Assembly: GCA_031082425.1 (NCBI GenBank)
Contig: JAVHLB010000005.1
Span: 32,001-96,000, forward strand
Direction: 5' to 3'
Source: Candidatus Edwardsbacteria bacterium
GTDB lineage: Bacteria; Edwardsbacteria; AC1; EtOH8
Length of the DNA stretch: 64,000 bases
Shown here: positions 30,707-38,074 of the stretch, piece by piece
Position numbering within the stretch: the first letter of the stretch is position 1
How the letters are laid out: every line of letters begins with the position of its first letter
Notes under the pieces: generated by a model
Seen by the model: the letters and a program-made list of their open reading frames with translations, nothing else
Database searches by the model: none
What the model was told of the DNA's origin: nothing
Translations under genes and position numbers: made by a program

Positions 30707-30777
30707 CCCTCTCCAAATGCTTTTGGAGAGGGTCGGGGTGAGGTTAACCTCAGCCAGAGGGGTTGGGGGTGAGGTCT
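30707..30777 (+). repeat. GC-rich palindromic dispersed repeat, copy 12 (forward, intergenic)
   Basis: CCCTCTCC, AAATGC TTTT loop, GGAGAGGGTCGGGGTGAGG, then a second tail AGAGGGGTTGGGGGTGAGGTC. The layout matches the copy at 19,950-20,019. Confidence 0.85.
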
Positions 30778-30792
30778 CTCTTTTGCTTTGGT

Positions 30793-31524
30793 TCAGTCTC
30801 CGGCCAGCTTCCTCAGCTCGGCCAGCACTTCCCAGGGAGCCAGCCCTTTGGTGTCAATGTCCACCGCCGTGGCCTTGTTCTCCAGCTCCAGAGTGACATC
30901 GTCTATCATGCCGGCCAGCACCTTGTTGGTGGCGTCCTCCGGAGCGGATATGCTCAAAGCTTCGCAAACGGCCAGCAGCTGGGCCTTGTTCATCTGGGAT
31001 ACCGGCTTCTCCCGGTTCTCGGCCAGATCGATCGTCTTATTCCCCTCTCCCTCAGGGGGTGGGGGTGGGATCTTTTCATTGGGGCCGTTCTTCTCCAGCC
31101 AGGCCTTGGGGAATATCTCGTTGGCGCCGTCTTCCTTGCGCTTGGCCGTCACCTTTCCGTCCTGGCTGATGTCCACGATCAGCACCCGGGTCTTCTCGCG
31201 GACTATCTGGCCGTTCTCGTATTCGTGCGGCAGCTTCGGCAGCATCACGTCGATCATCTTCCCTATCCTGGGATCCTTGGGAGCCGGCTCGGCTTTAGCC
31301 TGGTTCTCCGGCTTGAACTCGTCGGATATCTCGCCGGCTATCCCTTCCGGCAGCAACTTAATCGGCAGCACGTGGTTGATCTTCCCGTCGTTCAGGGTGG
31401 CATTGACTGCGGTGTACTCCACTATGGTGGCCTCCCTTCGCTCGGTCACCAGCCTGCCCTCCCGGTACTCCCCGGTCGGAATGTCGGCGGTTATCCGTCT
31501 TCCCAGTAGTTTTTGTTTGTCCAT
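30793..31524 (-). CDS. Hypothetical head-region protein (243 aa)
   Basis: AGGAGAGACC precedes the ATG. The protein is charged and without a signal peptide. Two similar beta segments are visible, GEYREGRLVTERREATIVEY and HEYENGQIVREKTRVLIVDI, which look like an internal duplication, followed by a helical C-terminus. Residues about 150-160 (PPPPPEGEG) come from a GC-rich repeat. Its place between portal and scaffold is where head-assembly accessory proteins occur. No family recognised. Confidence 0.55.
   Translation of the reverse strand: MDKQKLLGRRITADIPTGEYREGRLVTERREATIVEYTAVNATLNDGKINHVLPIKLLPEGIAGEISDEFKPENQAKAEPAPKDPRIGKMIDVMLPKLPHEYENGQIVREKTRVLIVDISQDGKVTAKRKEDGANEIFPKAWLEKNGPNEKIPPPPPEGEGNKTIDLAENREKPVSQMNKAQLLAVCEALSISAPEDATNKVLAGMIDDVTLELENKATAVDIDTKGLAPWEVLAELRKLAGD
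31042..31072 (+). repeat. GC-rich palindromic dispersed repeat, copy 13 (forward, degenerate)
   Basis: CCCCTCTCCCTCAGGGGGTG followed by GGGGTGGGATC, in frame inside the 243-aa protein. Confidence 0.7.
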
Positions 31525-31532
31525 GGTCTCTC

Positions 31533-33572
31533 CTAAATGATTGGTTGGTTTAATATTTTCTCGGGATCTTGCGCCCCCGGTGGCGTCGGTATTCCGGCTC
31601 CCGGCTGTCCCGGGATCTGCGGCACGTTGGCCAGTGCCACTTCCTGCGGCTTGTCCACCCCCGGTATGTCCATCAGCTCAAACAGCCGCTTTATCAGCTG
31701 CACCGCCGTCTTCTGAAGGTTCCCGGTGGTGTCCATCGGCACTATGGTCTTCAAAAAGAACATTATTCGGCTTATCTGCAGGTTTATTTCCTGGCTTATC
31801 AGGCTCTTGGGTCCCACCTTGGCCCGGGATATCACTCCCATCATCTCGGCCGTCCAGGGGTACTTCTTGGCCACGGTTATCTTCTTGCCGTTGTTAAGCT
31901 CCAGCTCCTCTTCGCTCTCGATCTCCCTCACCTCGCTCACCAGGTTCTTGTCGGCCAGCATGTTCAAAAGATCGGTGTAAAATCTGGAGAACTCCTCGGC
32001 GTCCCGGTCTATATTCAGCCTTATCTTGCCCATGTTGCGCTCGTTCAGCATCTGGCTCTGGCCCAGGGTCGGCATCTCCTCCTTGGTGGTCCCGGGCATG
32101 AACTGGTCGGCGCTGTATCCCTGCAGCATCTGCTGGGAAAATACGATGAATTCCGTAAGCGTGGTCGGAGGCTCGGCCGATCTCAGCTCCTTCACCGGCA
32201 GGTCCGAAACCAATATCCCGGTCTCCGAGCCTTCCGGTATGCTCAGATTCGGGTCCCCGCCCACCGCCAGCCACTTGTTTATCACCATTTTGTCCAGCAT
32301 TTCGTATTTAAACGAAACGTTGTCGTTGAACAGCTTGTTGGGCGTGGTCATGAACAGCGCCGTGGGCATGGCCTCCATCATCCCCAGCACTATCCGGTCG
32401 AATATCATGTATATGCCCAGCGTCTCGTCAAAGCTTCTCGGCAGTCGGCAGTCGTAGGCCCTCACCAGCTTGCCGCCCAGCATGGTGAATCTTTGGCTCC
32501 GCTTCTCCATTCCCTGCGGCTTGCGGAAGAATCTCAGCCGCTCATACACCTTTTCGCCCACCGGCAGCCCGAAGTATTTCAGCTCCTGCAGCGATCCTTT
32601 GCTGATGGCCGGCACCTCCTCCTCCTTGGGGCCGTTCTCCTTGTCGCCGTATTTGATCTCGGCGCTCTTGCCGTATATGTTCTCCTTGGCGTAGATCCTT
32701 TGGGCTTCGCTTTTCAAAACATAGTCCCGCACTATCCAGCCCTTGGTGTTCAAATGGCTGTCCACCCGGCCCACCGGAAATATCTGCCAGGGATACAGCA
32801 TCTCCACCACCGGCTTGCCTTCGTAGGTCCGGGCAACTCTCCACTGGCTTTCGTCCAGCTGCAGGGTGTCGCCCAGCTCCTCGCCCTCCGGTATGTGCAG
32901 GTCGTTGAAGAAGTCCGGGGCCTGCTCCCTCAGCTGCTTGGTCTGCACCGTGGCAAATCCCTCGCCGTCCGCGTCGTATTCCCCGGTCACCACGTTCCAT
33001 TTGTTTCCGGCCTTTACCTGGAAGGTGTCTATGTAATCGCCCTGGCCCGGATCCCAGTCCAGCAGCCAGGCCATGGTGCCAAACACCCGTCGGCCCTGGC
33101 AAAGCTTTTCCCGTATATTCTTGAATTTCAGACCTTTTTCGCACACGTCGTTCAGCACCTTGGTCACCCGGTCTATTACCTGGTCCGGGGTCAGCTTTAC
33201 GAATATTGGCGTTCCCCTTTTGTCGGTTTGATTCTCCGGCAGGGCGTCGTTCACCCCTTCGACAGGTCCGCCGTATACCAGCTCCGGCTCTATAGGGTTT
33301 GCGGTCTCCTTGGACACCATGTCCAGGATCTGCTCGTTTATCAGGTTCATGGTTATGCGGATCCGGCCGTCCTCGTTCCGCCTCAGCATTTTGCCGGATT
33401 CCCGCATGTTCTTTATGCTCCAATCCTCCTGATATGGAGAAAAGGCCATCTGGTAGCAGTAAGACCACACTGCGTTCCAGTTAATGCCGTAAAGCTTGCT
33501 GTTATCCCGCTCCTTTTCGGCGGCGGTCAACAGGTTTACTATCTGCTCGGCTATCTTCTTCGGATCCTTCAT
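31533..33572 (-). CDS. Portal protein (679 aa)
   Basis: The length, position after the terminase and layout fit a podovirus portal. The first 120 residues are helical with WSYCYQMAFSPYQEDWSI and RITMNLINEQILDMVSKETAN, typical of the portal clip/wing start. The middle has beta strands (EYDADGEGFATVQTKQLREQ, PVVEMLYPWQIFPVGRVDS), and the C-terminal third has a long helix and a Pro/Gly-rich tail. Portal dodecamers form the DNA entry pore and bind the terminase. I chose the ATG at 33572, overlapping the upstream stop as TGATG; a GTG directly before it is also possible. Confidence 0.75.
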   Translation of the reverse strand: MKDPKKIAEQIVNLLTAAEKERDNSKLYGINWNAVWSYCYQMAFSPYQEDWSIKNMRESGKMLRRNEDGRIRITMNLINEQILDMVSKETANPIEPELVYGGPVEGVNDALPENQTDKRGTPIFVKLTPDQVIDRVTKVLNDVCEKGLKFKNIREKLCQGRRVFGTMAWLLDWDPGQGDYIDTFQVKAGNKWNVVTGEYDADGEGFATVQTKQLREQAPDFFNDLHIPEGEELGDTLQLDESQWRVARTYEGKPVVEMLYPWQIFPVGRVDSHLNTKGWIVRDYVLKSEAQRIYAKENIYGKSAEIKYGDKENGPKEEEVPAISKGSLQELKYFGLPVGEKVYERLRFFRKPQGMEKRSQRFTMLGGKLVRAYDCRLPRSFDETLGIYMIFDRIVLGMMEAMPTALFMTTPNKLFNDNVSFKYEMLDKMVINKWLAVGGDPNLSIPEGSETGILVSDLPVKELRSAEPPTTLTEFIVFSQQMLQGYSADQFMPGTTKEEMPTLGQSQMLNERNMGKIRLNIDRDAEEFSRFYTDLLNMLADKNLVSEVREIESEEELELNNGKKITVAKKYPWTAEMMGVISRAKVGPKSLISQEINLQISRIMFFLKTIVPMDTTGNLQKTAVQLIKRLFELMDIPGVDKPQEVALANVPQIPGQPGAGIPTPPGAQDPEKILNQPII

Positions 33573-33787
33573 CACTGAAACCTTGATTGTGATTTATGGC
33601 TTTTGTCGGCCTGGTCGTCGTCCTTGCCTTTTTTCTTTTTGTGCCGCCCGGCCAGGTATTCCATGGCCGTGCCGCTTTTGATGGCCAGGATGATCATGTC
33701 CAGCTGTTTCAGGTGCTGGGCCTCCCGGATGATCAGCAGCGCCGCCAGCACCACTATCACTCCCCATAAAATGTATTGATCTACCAT
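33572..33787 (-). CDS. Small membrane protein between terminase and portal (71 aa)
   Basis: The ATG at 33787 lies inside the end of the large terminase gene (7-nt overlap) and the stop overlaps the portal start. One N-terminal membrane segment (ILWGVIVVLAALLIIREA) is followed by a strongly basic tail (GRHKKKKGKDDDQADKSHK). Small membrane proteins at this position occur in many podoviruses, sometimes as holin-like proteins, but no specific family is recognised. Confidence 0.6.
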   Translation of the reverse strand: MVDQYILWGVIVVLAALLIIREAQHLKQLDMIILAIKSGTAMEYLAGRHKKKKGKDDDQADKSHKSQSRFQ

Positions 33788-35382
33788 CTGTCGCTTCTCC
33801 TTTGGCCGTAGTTCTTTTTCTCCATCAGTTTCTGGTATGCCCTGTCCAGATTGGCCGCACCCGGCTGGTGCGCCGGCTGTTTGTCCTTTTTCTTGGGATA
33901 GTAGCCAAAGTCTTCCATCATGGCGGCCGCGTCGGCCACGTCCCACAAACTGCTTTTGGGGTACTGCAGCAGCTGGTTCTCCAAAGCCCCGCCGGTCAGC
34001 CCGGGATAATGAATGATGGTCTTTTCGGCATAATACCTCTGCAGCTTGGCTATCCGGCTGTACTGCCCCACCTTGTGCTCGTCGCCGGTATGCTTTATCT
34101 CGAATACCGGGATCACCACCTTGCCGTACCGCTTCACCTGCTCCTGGTTGAAGATCTCCTGGGTAATGGTCGGCATGTTCACCTCCACCACCAGGCCGCC
34201 CAGTCCGGCCCTCAGTCTGCTGCGTTCGATGTTCTTGGCCAGATATTCCTTGTTGGCCTGCCAGCCCCTGGAGGGATCCCAGTCGCCCAAAAAGTTCTTT
34301 TCGTTCTCCATGAACACCTGGTCTATGATGTCCTTCTGCCCTCCGCTTATGCCGTAGGCCTCCTCAATGTACCGTATTTTGTCCTCGGCCCACAGGATCG
34401 AGCAAAATCCGCTCTCGCATCCCTTGCCCGAAGGCTTATATCCCTCCGGATCCAGGTATAAAAAGCGGTGATACGGCATGCCGTCCGGCACCGTGCCCCT
34501 GGGCTCAAAGTATTCCCGCTTAAAGATGTTGCTCTTTGACGGCAGCGGGGCCAGCAGGTACTGGCTGGCGGCCACCTCGGAGCCCACCTCTATCAGCCGC
34601 TCCTTTAGTTTGTCGTCCGGCCAGTGCTCCGGCCAGATGGAATGTCCGTTCTTATCCCAGCAGGGCTTTATCATCTGGACATAGTTTTTGTGCTCCCTTA
34701 GCCGCATCATCAGCCCGTCCAGCACCCAGGTGGTCCCCACCACCACCTTCCGGGCTTTAGAGGAAAGCACCGGGATAAAACTGTTAAAACTGCTCACCAA
34801 TTTGTCCACTTTCTCGGGAGTATCGGTGTTCTCATATACCTCAATGTCGTCGAAGATCACCAGGTCGCTGTGCACCGATGTCGGCAGCGAATCCATTCCG
34901 AAGGCCATCACGGTGCACATGTCCGGCCGGGCATAGGGCCGTTTTACCGTCCACTCCCGCTCGGTCCATTTTTCAGCCTCTTTCTCCGGGTTTTCAAAGC
35001 AAACATCCGGGGCTATGGCTTTCAGCCATTTGTTCATCTCAAAGTGCCGCCTTATGGCTAAGCTCTTTTTAATGGCCATGGCCTGCACCCCGTGGCCCCA
35101 GGTGATGGCGATCATCGGGTTGCGCAGTATCTCCTGGATCACAAAGGCGCTCATCACCGTGGTCTTCATCATGTCGCGGGATACCTCTATCAGGGTATTG
35201 TCCGCCCGTTTATTCAGAATATCTCGGAACTCCCGGAAGTAGGCGTTGTCCACCTTTACATAGTCCGGAGGCAAAGCCCGTATCAATATCTCGTTAAACA
35301 AAAAAAGCAGGTCCTCTTCGCAGTATTTGCGCAAGGCCCTGGCTTTCTCTTCGGCGGAAGCGGGAGTAACCGGACGGTCCAT
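33781..35382 (-). CDS. terL: Terminase large subunit
   Basis: The ATPase domain shows a Walker-A-like loop EVSRDMMKTT (about residue 65), the Walker-B strand DLVIFDDIE (about 170) and the coupling motif VVVGTTW (about 210). The nuclease part starts near LYLDPEG (about 310) and continues with GDWDPSRGW and a final acidic DVADAAAMMEDFGY. It powers DNA packaging through the portal and cuts the concatemer. I prefer the ATG at 35382, 20 nt after the small subunit's stop. A TTG at 35466 with GGAAGA upstream would add 28 residues overlapping the small-subunit gene. The degenerate Walker A is common in this family. Confidence 0.85.
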   Translation of the reverse strand: MDRPVTPASAEEKARALRKYCEEDLLFLFNEILIRALPPDYVKVDNAYFREFRDILNKRADNTLIEVSRDMMKTTVMSAFVIQEILRNPMIAITWGHGVQAMAIKKSLAIRRHFEMNKWLKAIAPDVCFENPEKEAEKWTEREWTVKRPYARPDMCTVMAFGMDSLPTSVHSDLVIFDDIEVYENTDTPEKVDKLVSSFNSFIPVLSSKARKVVVGTTWVLDGLMMRLREHKNYVQMIKPCWDKNGHSIWPEHWPDDKLKERLIEVGSEVAASQYLLAPLPSKSNIFKREYFEPRGTVPDGMPYHRFLYLDPEGYKPSGKGCESGFCSILWAEDKIRYIEEAYGISGGQKDIIDQVFMENEKNFLGDWDPSRGWQANKEYLAKNIERSRLRAGLGGLVVEVNMPTITQEIFNQEQVKRYGKVVIPVFEIKHTGDEHKVGQYSRIAKLQRYYAEKTIIHYPGLTGGALENQLLQYPKSSLWDVADAAAMMEDFGYYPKKKDKQPAHQPGAANLDRAYQKLMEKKNYGQRRSDRW

Positions 35383-35401
35383 CCTGGCCGCCGGTCTCTT
35401 T

Positions 35402-35842
35402 TCAGCCGCTCCCCTCTTTCTTATCGGTCTTCGGCTCGGTCTTATTTCGGTTAAGGATCGCTTCAAATAGATCTTCCACCACTTTGTTTCTGGTTTCCAC
35501 CGGGCCTCCGTTCGGACCCGATACCGAAAGATGTCTTCCGAACTCGTCCCTGGCCAGCCGTTCCAGCATCCACCTGGCCACTAATGGATGACTGCTGTGC
35601 CGGTTTATGGTGATCCTGGCCCTCAGCTTGGGAGTATGCTTTAACAGGGCCTTTCTGTCCCGAAATCCCTCATGCTCCTGGCTGTAGCGGTCAAGGGCCG
35701 AGCGGGATATTCCGGCATAAATGCAGGCTTCCTCGTCGGTGGCGCCCATGGCGAACATCCGCTCCAATTTCGAAACAACCAGTTTTTCGTCCTTGCCGTC
35801 AAAGAACTTTCTCCCGGCGTTGCTTTCTTTTTTTTTGGCCAT
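35402..35842 (-). CDS. terS: Terminase small subunit
   Basis: The 146-aa protein has an N-terminal helix-turn-helix (ATDEEACIYAGISRSALDRY, about residues 33-53), a basic helical middle (HEGFRDRKALLKHTPKLRAR) and a polar tail. The DNA-binding N-terminus, size and position right before the large subunit fit a TerS, which recognises the packaging site. It is the first gene of the leftward late cluster. The ribosome-binding site is weak (GAGAAAAG). Confidence 0.75.
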   Translation of the reverse strand: MAKKKESNAGRKFFDGKDEKLVVSKLERMFAMGATDEEACIYAGISRSALDRYSQEHEGFRDRKALLKHTPKLRARITINRHSSHPLVARWMLERLARDEFGRHLSVSGPNGGPVETRNKVVEDLFEAILNRNKTEPKTDKKEGSG

Positions 35843-35887
35843 AATCTTTTCTCATGGTTTTGCCGCCATGGTCGGCATGTAAAACAA

Positions 35888-35970
35888 GCAGGGGGTCGAT
35901 AATCCGGCGCCGCTTATGCGATGGCTCCACTCACCGCTCCGCAGCGTTTTCCCGGATTAAGCCCCCCTGC
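35888..35970. other. 83-nt two-step stem-loop upstream of terS
   Basis: GCAGGGGG (35,888-35,895) pairs with CCCCCTGC (35,963-35,970). Inside it, TAATCCGG (35,900-35,907) pairs with CCGGATTA (35,952-35,959), leaving a 44-nt apical part that can fold further. On the minus strand the hairpin is followed by TTGTTTT, so it could terminate or attenuate leftward transcription. A packaging-site or structured-RNA role is also possible. Confidence 0.7.
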
Positions 35971-36034
35971 CTGGTTCGATCAAGGAAAATGGAGCCTCTC
36001 GCTTTCTGTAAATATTCTAAGCGAGATTCTCCAA

Positions 36035-36065
36035 TTTATACAAATTCGTTTTCCCAATTAGCATA
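36035..36065 (-). promoter_or_regulatory. Possible leftward late promoter with operator-like copy 1
   Basis: TCCCAATTAGCATA lies at 36,052-36,065. Read on the minus strand, TATAAA (complement of 36,035-36,040) is a good -10, and the 14-mer lies where the -35 box would be. No good -35 is present, so the site may need an activator, or the 14-mer may be a repressor site. It faces terS, 190 bp away. Confidence 0.4.
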
Positions 36066-36143
36066 AAGCCATATTTCAAGATGCCTGTATTTACTGCATT
36101 CCAAGCCCCCTAAAAATTATATTAAAATATTTTTATTTTTCTC

Positions 36144-36173
36144 TTGACAAACATGTCCCAATTAGCATATAAT
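36144..36173 (+). promoter_or_regulatory. Perfect-consensus sigma70-type promoter overlapped by operator-like copy 2
   Basis: TTGACA (36,144-36,149) and TATAAT (36,168-36,173) match the consensus exactly with an 18-bp spacer. The second TCCCAATTAGCATA (36,156-36,169) lies between and over the -10. A start near 36,180 would give a transcript that meets a hairpin terminator about 65 nt later, or reads on into the methyltransferase gene. Confidence 0.75.
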
Positions 36174-36218
36174 CGCCGTAACTTATTTTATGCTCTGTCA
36201 TACATTCAGCCAATAAAA

Positions 36219-36246
36219 AAACCGACCCCTTAAAAAGGCCGGTTTT
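36219..36246. terminator. Hairpin terminator/attenuator after the consensus promoter
   Basis: AAACCG (36,219-36,224) pairs with CGGTTT (36,240-36,245), extended by CC/GG after a mismatch. It has a short T-run on the right and an A-run of seven on the left, so it would work better for leftward transcription. Confidence 0.6.
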
Positions 36247-36399
36247 AAATGCACTCTTACCTATCTTTATTATAAATCCCTTGCGCTCTTTTACATACAT
36301 ATTTAAATCTATAAACCAAGCTCCACAGCTATTTTATATTTTAGCTTAGATTAAATATTATGTAAACTATCAATATTGCTTATTACACAGGGGTTTATA

Positions 36400-37239
36400 A
36401 TGCAGATCCTCACGCCAAACAGCCTAAAAGACCACTCCCTCCTCGATTCCGGCAATGGCCGGAAGTTGGAACGCTTTGCCGGTTATCTGATCTCCCGGCC
36501 CGAGCCCGGCGCCATCTGGGATAAAAAGCTTTCAGCCGCCGACTGGAACCAGGCCCAGGCGGTGTTCATCGAGACCGGCAAATGGCGGCAGGTTTCGCCT
36601 CCTCCCCGGCCCTGGCTTTTCAGGTACATGGATATGACCCTAGAGCTTAAGCTGACCCCTTACAAGCATACCGGGGTATTCCCGGAGCAGGCCGTCAACT
36701 GGGACTGGTGCTCGGAATTGATCAAAAACAACCCAGGTCAGCCCAATGTGCTCAACCTGTTCGCTTATACCGGGGCCGCCACTTTGGCCGCCGCTGCGGC
36801 CGGCGCCAGGGTCTGCCACCTGGATTCATCCCAGCCGGCCGTTTCCTGGGCCAAGCGCAACCAGGAGCTGAGCGGTCTGTCCGACAAGCCCATTCGCTGG
36901 ATGGTCGACGACTGCCTGAAGTTCGCCGAGCGCGAGGTTAAACGCGGGGCCATATATGATGCTATCATCATGGATCCTCCAGCCTTTGGCCGTGATACCT
37001 CAGGTAAAACATTCAAATTTGACCGTGATCTGCCCAGACTTTTGAACGTTTGTTCCAAGCTGTTGTCCCACAACCCTTTGTTTTTCCTGATCAACGCCTA
37101 TAACGTGGGGCATTCACCCCAAGCCCTAAAGAACCTGATGGCGGATATCCTGCCGCCAGAGCGGATCCAATGCGGTGAACTTCATTTGGGCAATAATGAT
37201 ATCTCCATGCCCTGCAGTATATTTGCCAGATATAGTTAA
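36400..37239 (+). CDS. Class I SAM-dependent rRNA-methyltransferase-like protein (279 aa)
   Basis: ATG 36400 follows CAGGGG at a normal distance. The SAM-binding motif is NVLNLFAYTGAATLAAAAAG (about residues 115-134), the ribose-binding acidic residue is in CHLDSS, and the catalytic-type motif is IIMDPPAFGRD (about 188-198). This order is that of RlmI/RlmK-type methyltransferases, which act on 23S rRNA cytosine or guanine. The usual N-terminal PUA domain is missing or replaced by a short beta region, so the substrate is uncertain. This is the first chromosomal gene to the right of the phage DNA. A strong terminator follows. Confidence 0.75.
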   Translation: MQILTPNSLKDHSLLDSGNGRKLERFAGYLISRPEPGAIWDKKLSAADWNQAQAVFIETGKWRQVSPPPRPWLFRYMDMTLELKLTPYKHTGVFPEQAVNWDWCSELIKNNPGQPNVLNLFAYTGAATLAAAAAGARVCHLDSSQPAVSWAKRNQELSGLSDKPIRWMVDDCLKFAEREVKRGAIYDAIIMDPPAFGRDTSGKTFKFDRDLPRLLNVCSKLLSHNPLFFLINAYNVGHSPQALKNLMADILPPERIQCGELHLGNNDISMPCSIFARYS

Positions 37240-37260
37240 ACTACATATTTACTAAACTAA

Positions 37261-37290
37261 AAAGCCCGGTCTTATAAAGACCGGGCTTTT
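37261..37290. terminator. Bidirectional terminator
   Basis: AAAGCCCGGTCTT and AAGACCGGGCTTTT form a 12-13 bp stem with a 4-nt loop and T-run. It ends the methyltransferase gene from the left and the outer-membrane protein gene from the right. Confidence 0.9.
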
Positions 37291-37309
37291 ATTATTGCAT
37301 CCAACTGCC

Positions 37310-38011
37310 TTAGAATACGTAGGTTGCCACAAGTTTGGCATTGATCCCGCTGATCTCCAGCGGCAGCGGCAGGACCTGGTCCTTGTCGTGGTTGTAATAC
37401 TCCAATACATCGTTGACATTGTCCGGTTCATGGCTTTCCTTGATTATCAGGTGATCCACCTCGCCCATCTTGTAGCCGATCTCGGCGCTGATATTGAACT
37501 TGGGCAGGGCCACCAGGTCCAACCCGCCGAAGAGTCCGAAGGTGGCGGCGCTTCCCTCGGAGTTCCAATAATGGTTCCATTGGTTAGGCCTGACCTCGCT
37601 GGCATCCAGTCCGGCCCAGACGTTGCCCACCGAGACGCCGGCCTTGGCCTTTAACACCATGGGCACCAGCGGCATGGCGTACTGCACAAAGACATCCACC
37701 GGCATCAGTTTGACCTTGTAGGCATGCTGGTCCAGGTTGTCCTCGGCCCATTCCTTGGAATTGGACCAGTATCCCAGGTCCACCCCGCCGCCCAATCCCA
37801 GGGGCAGGCCCAGTTTAACCTGTCCGCCGAAGATGACTGCCGAACCGAAGGCCGTCTGGTGGTCGTAAAGCAGCACCTGCTCGTTGATGGTGGTCAGCGC
37901 CGGGCTGTAGAGCCCGACATACGGCCCCACCCCGATCTCCAGTCCCGGCAGGGCAAAGGCGTTAAGCGATAGCAGGATGATGGCCGAAACCATCAGGGAT
38001 AGTCTCTTCAT
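37310..38011 (-). CDS. Outer-membrane beta-barrel protein (233 aa)
   Basis: The protein has a signal peptide (KRLSLMVSAIILLSLNAFA). The mature chain alternates polar and hydrophobic residues in long strands (GLEIGVGPYVGLYSP, FGGQVKLGLPLGLGGGVDLGYW, VLKAKAGVSVGN, NISAEIGYKMG) and ends in an aromatic residue (LVATYVF), the usual signature for BAM-dependent insertion. About 8-10 strands fit the length. The role may be a small porin or structural barrel. It is monocistronic with its own promoter and terminator. Confidence 0.75.
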   Translation of the reverse strand: MKRLSLMVSAIILLSLNAFALPGLEIGVGPYVGLYSPALTTINEQVLLYDHQTAFGSAVIFGGQVKLGLPLGLGGGVDLGYWSNSKEWAEDNLDQHAYKVKLMPVDVFVQYAMPLVPMVLKAKAGVSVGNVWAGLDASEVRPNQWNHYWNSEGSAATFGLFGGLDLVALPKFNISAEIGYKMGEVDHLIIKESHEPDNVNDVLEYYNHDKDQVLPLPLEISGINAKLVATYVF

Positions 38012-38041
38012 AATGGCGCTCCGTATTGTGTTGTCTTTAAT

Positions 38042-38069
38042 GTTATACCAAGTTAAGGGTTAAAGTCAA
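38042..38069 (-). promoter_or_regulatory. Promoter of the outer-membrane barrel gene
   Basis: On the minus strand TTGACT (complement of 38,064-38,069) and TATAAC (complement of 38,042-38,047), 16 bp apart, lie about 30 bp upstream of the start codon. Confidence 0.6.
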
Positions 38070-38074
38070 GCCTT

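Larger units (their letters stand above)
35843..36399. other. Gene-free phage/host junction and control region
   Basis: No convincing gene is found in 557 bp. The part next to terS carries a large stem-loop (35,888-35,970). The rest is strongly AT-rich and contains two copies of a 14-bp sequence, a consensus promoter and a hairpin terminator, listed separately. It separates the leftward late genes from the rightward chromosomal gene. No integrase or tRNA-type attachment site is visible, so the exact end of the phage DNA cannot be fixed. Confidence 0.7.

Noticed and set aside
31569..33578. Long + strand reading frame (669 codons) opposite the portal gene
   Set aside because: It is a mirror of the GC-rich portal gene, is rich in His/Leu/Val/Arg, has no ribosome-binding site and no recognisable domain. 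The minus-strand frame has clear portal features.
35971..35990. tRNA-like GGTTCGATC near the phage border, possible attachment site in a tRNA gene
   Set aside because: Only a T-loop-like string is present; no acceptor, D or anticodon arms can be drawn around it.
36181..36224. Short ORF downstream of the consensus promoter
   Set aside because: The only ATG gives a 7-residue peptide with no ribosome-binding site.
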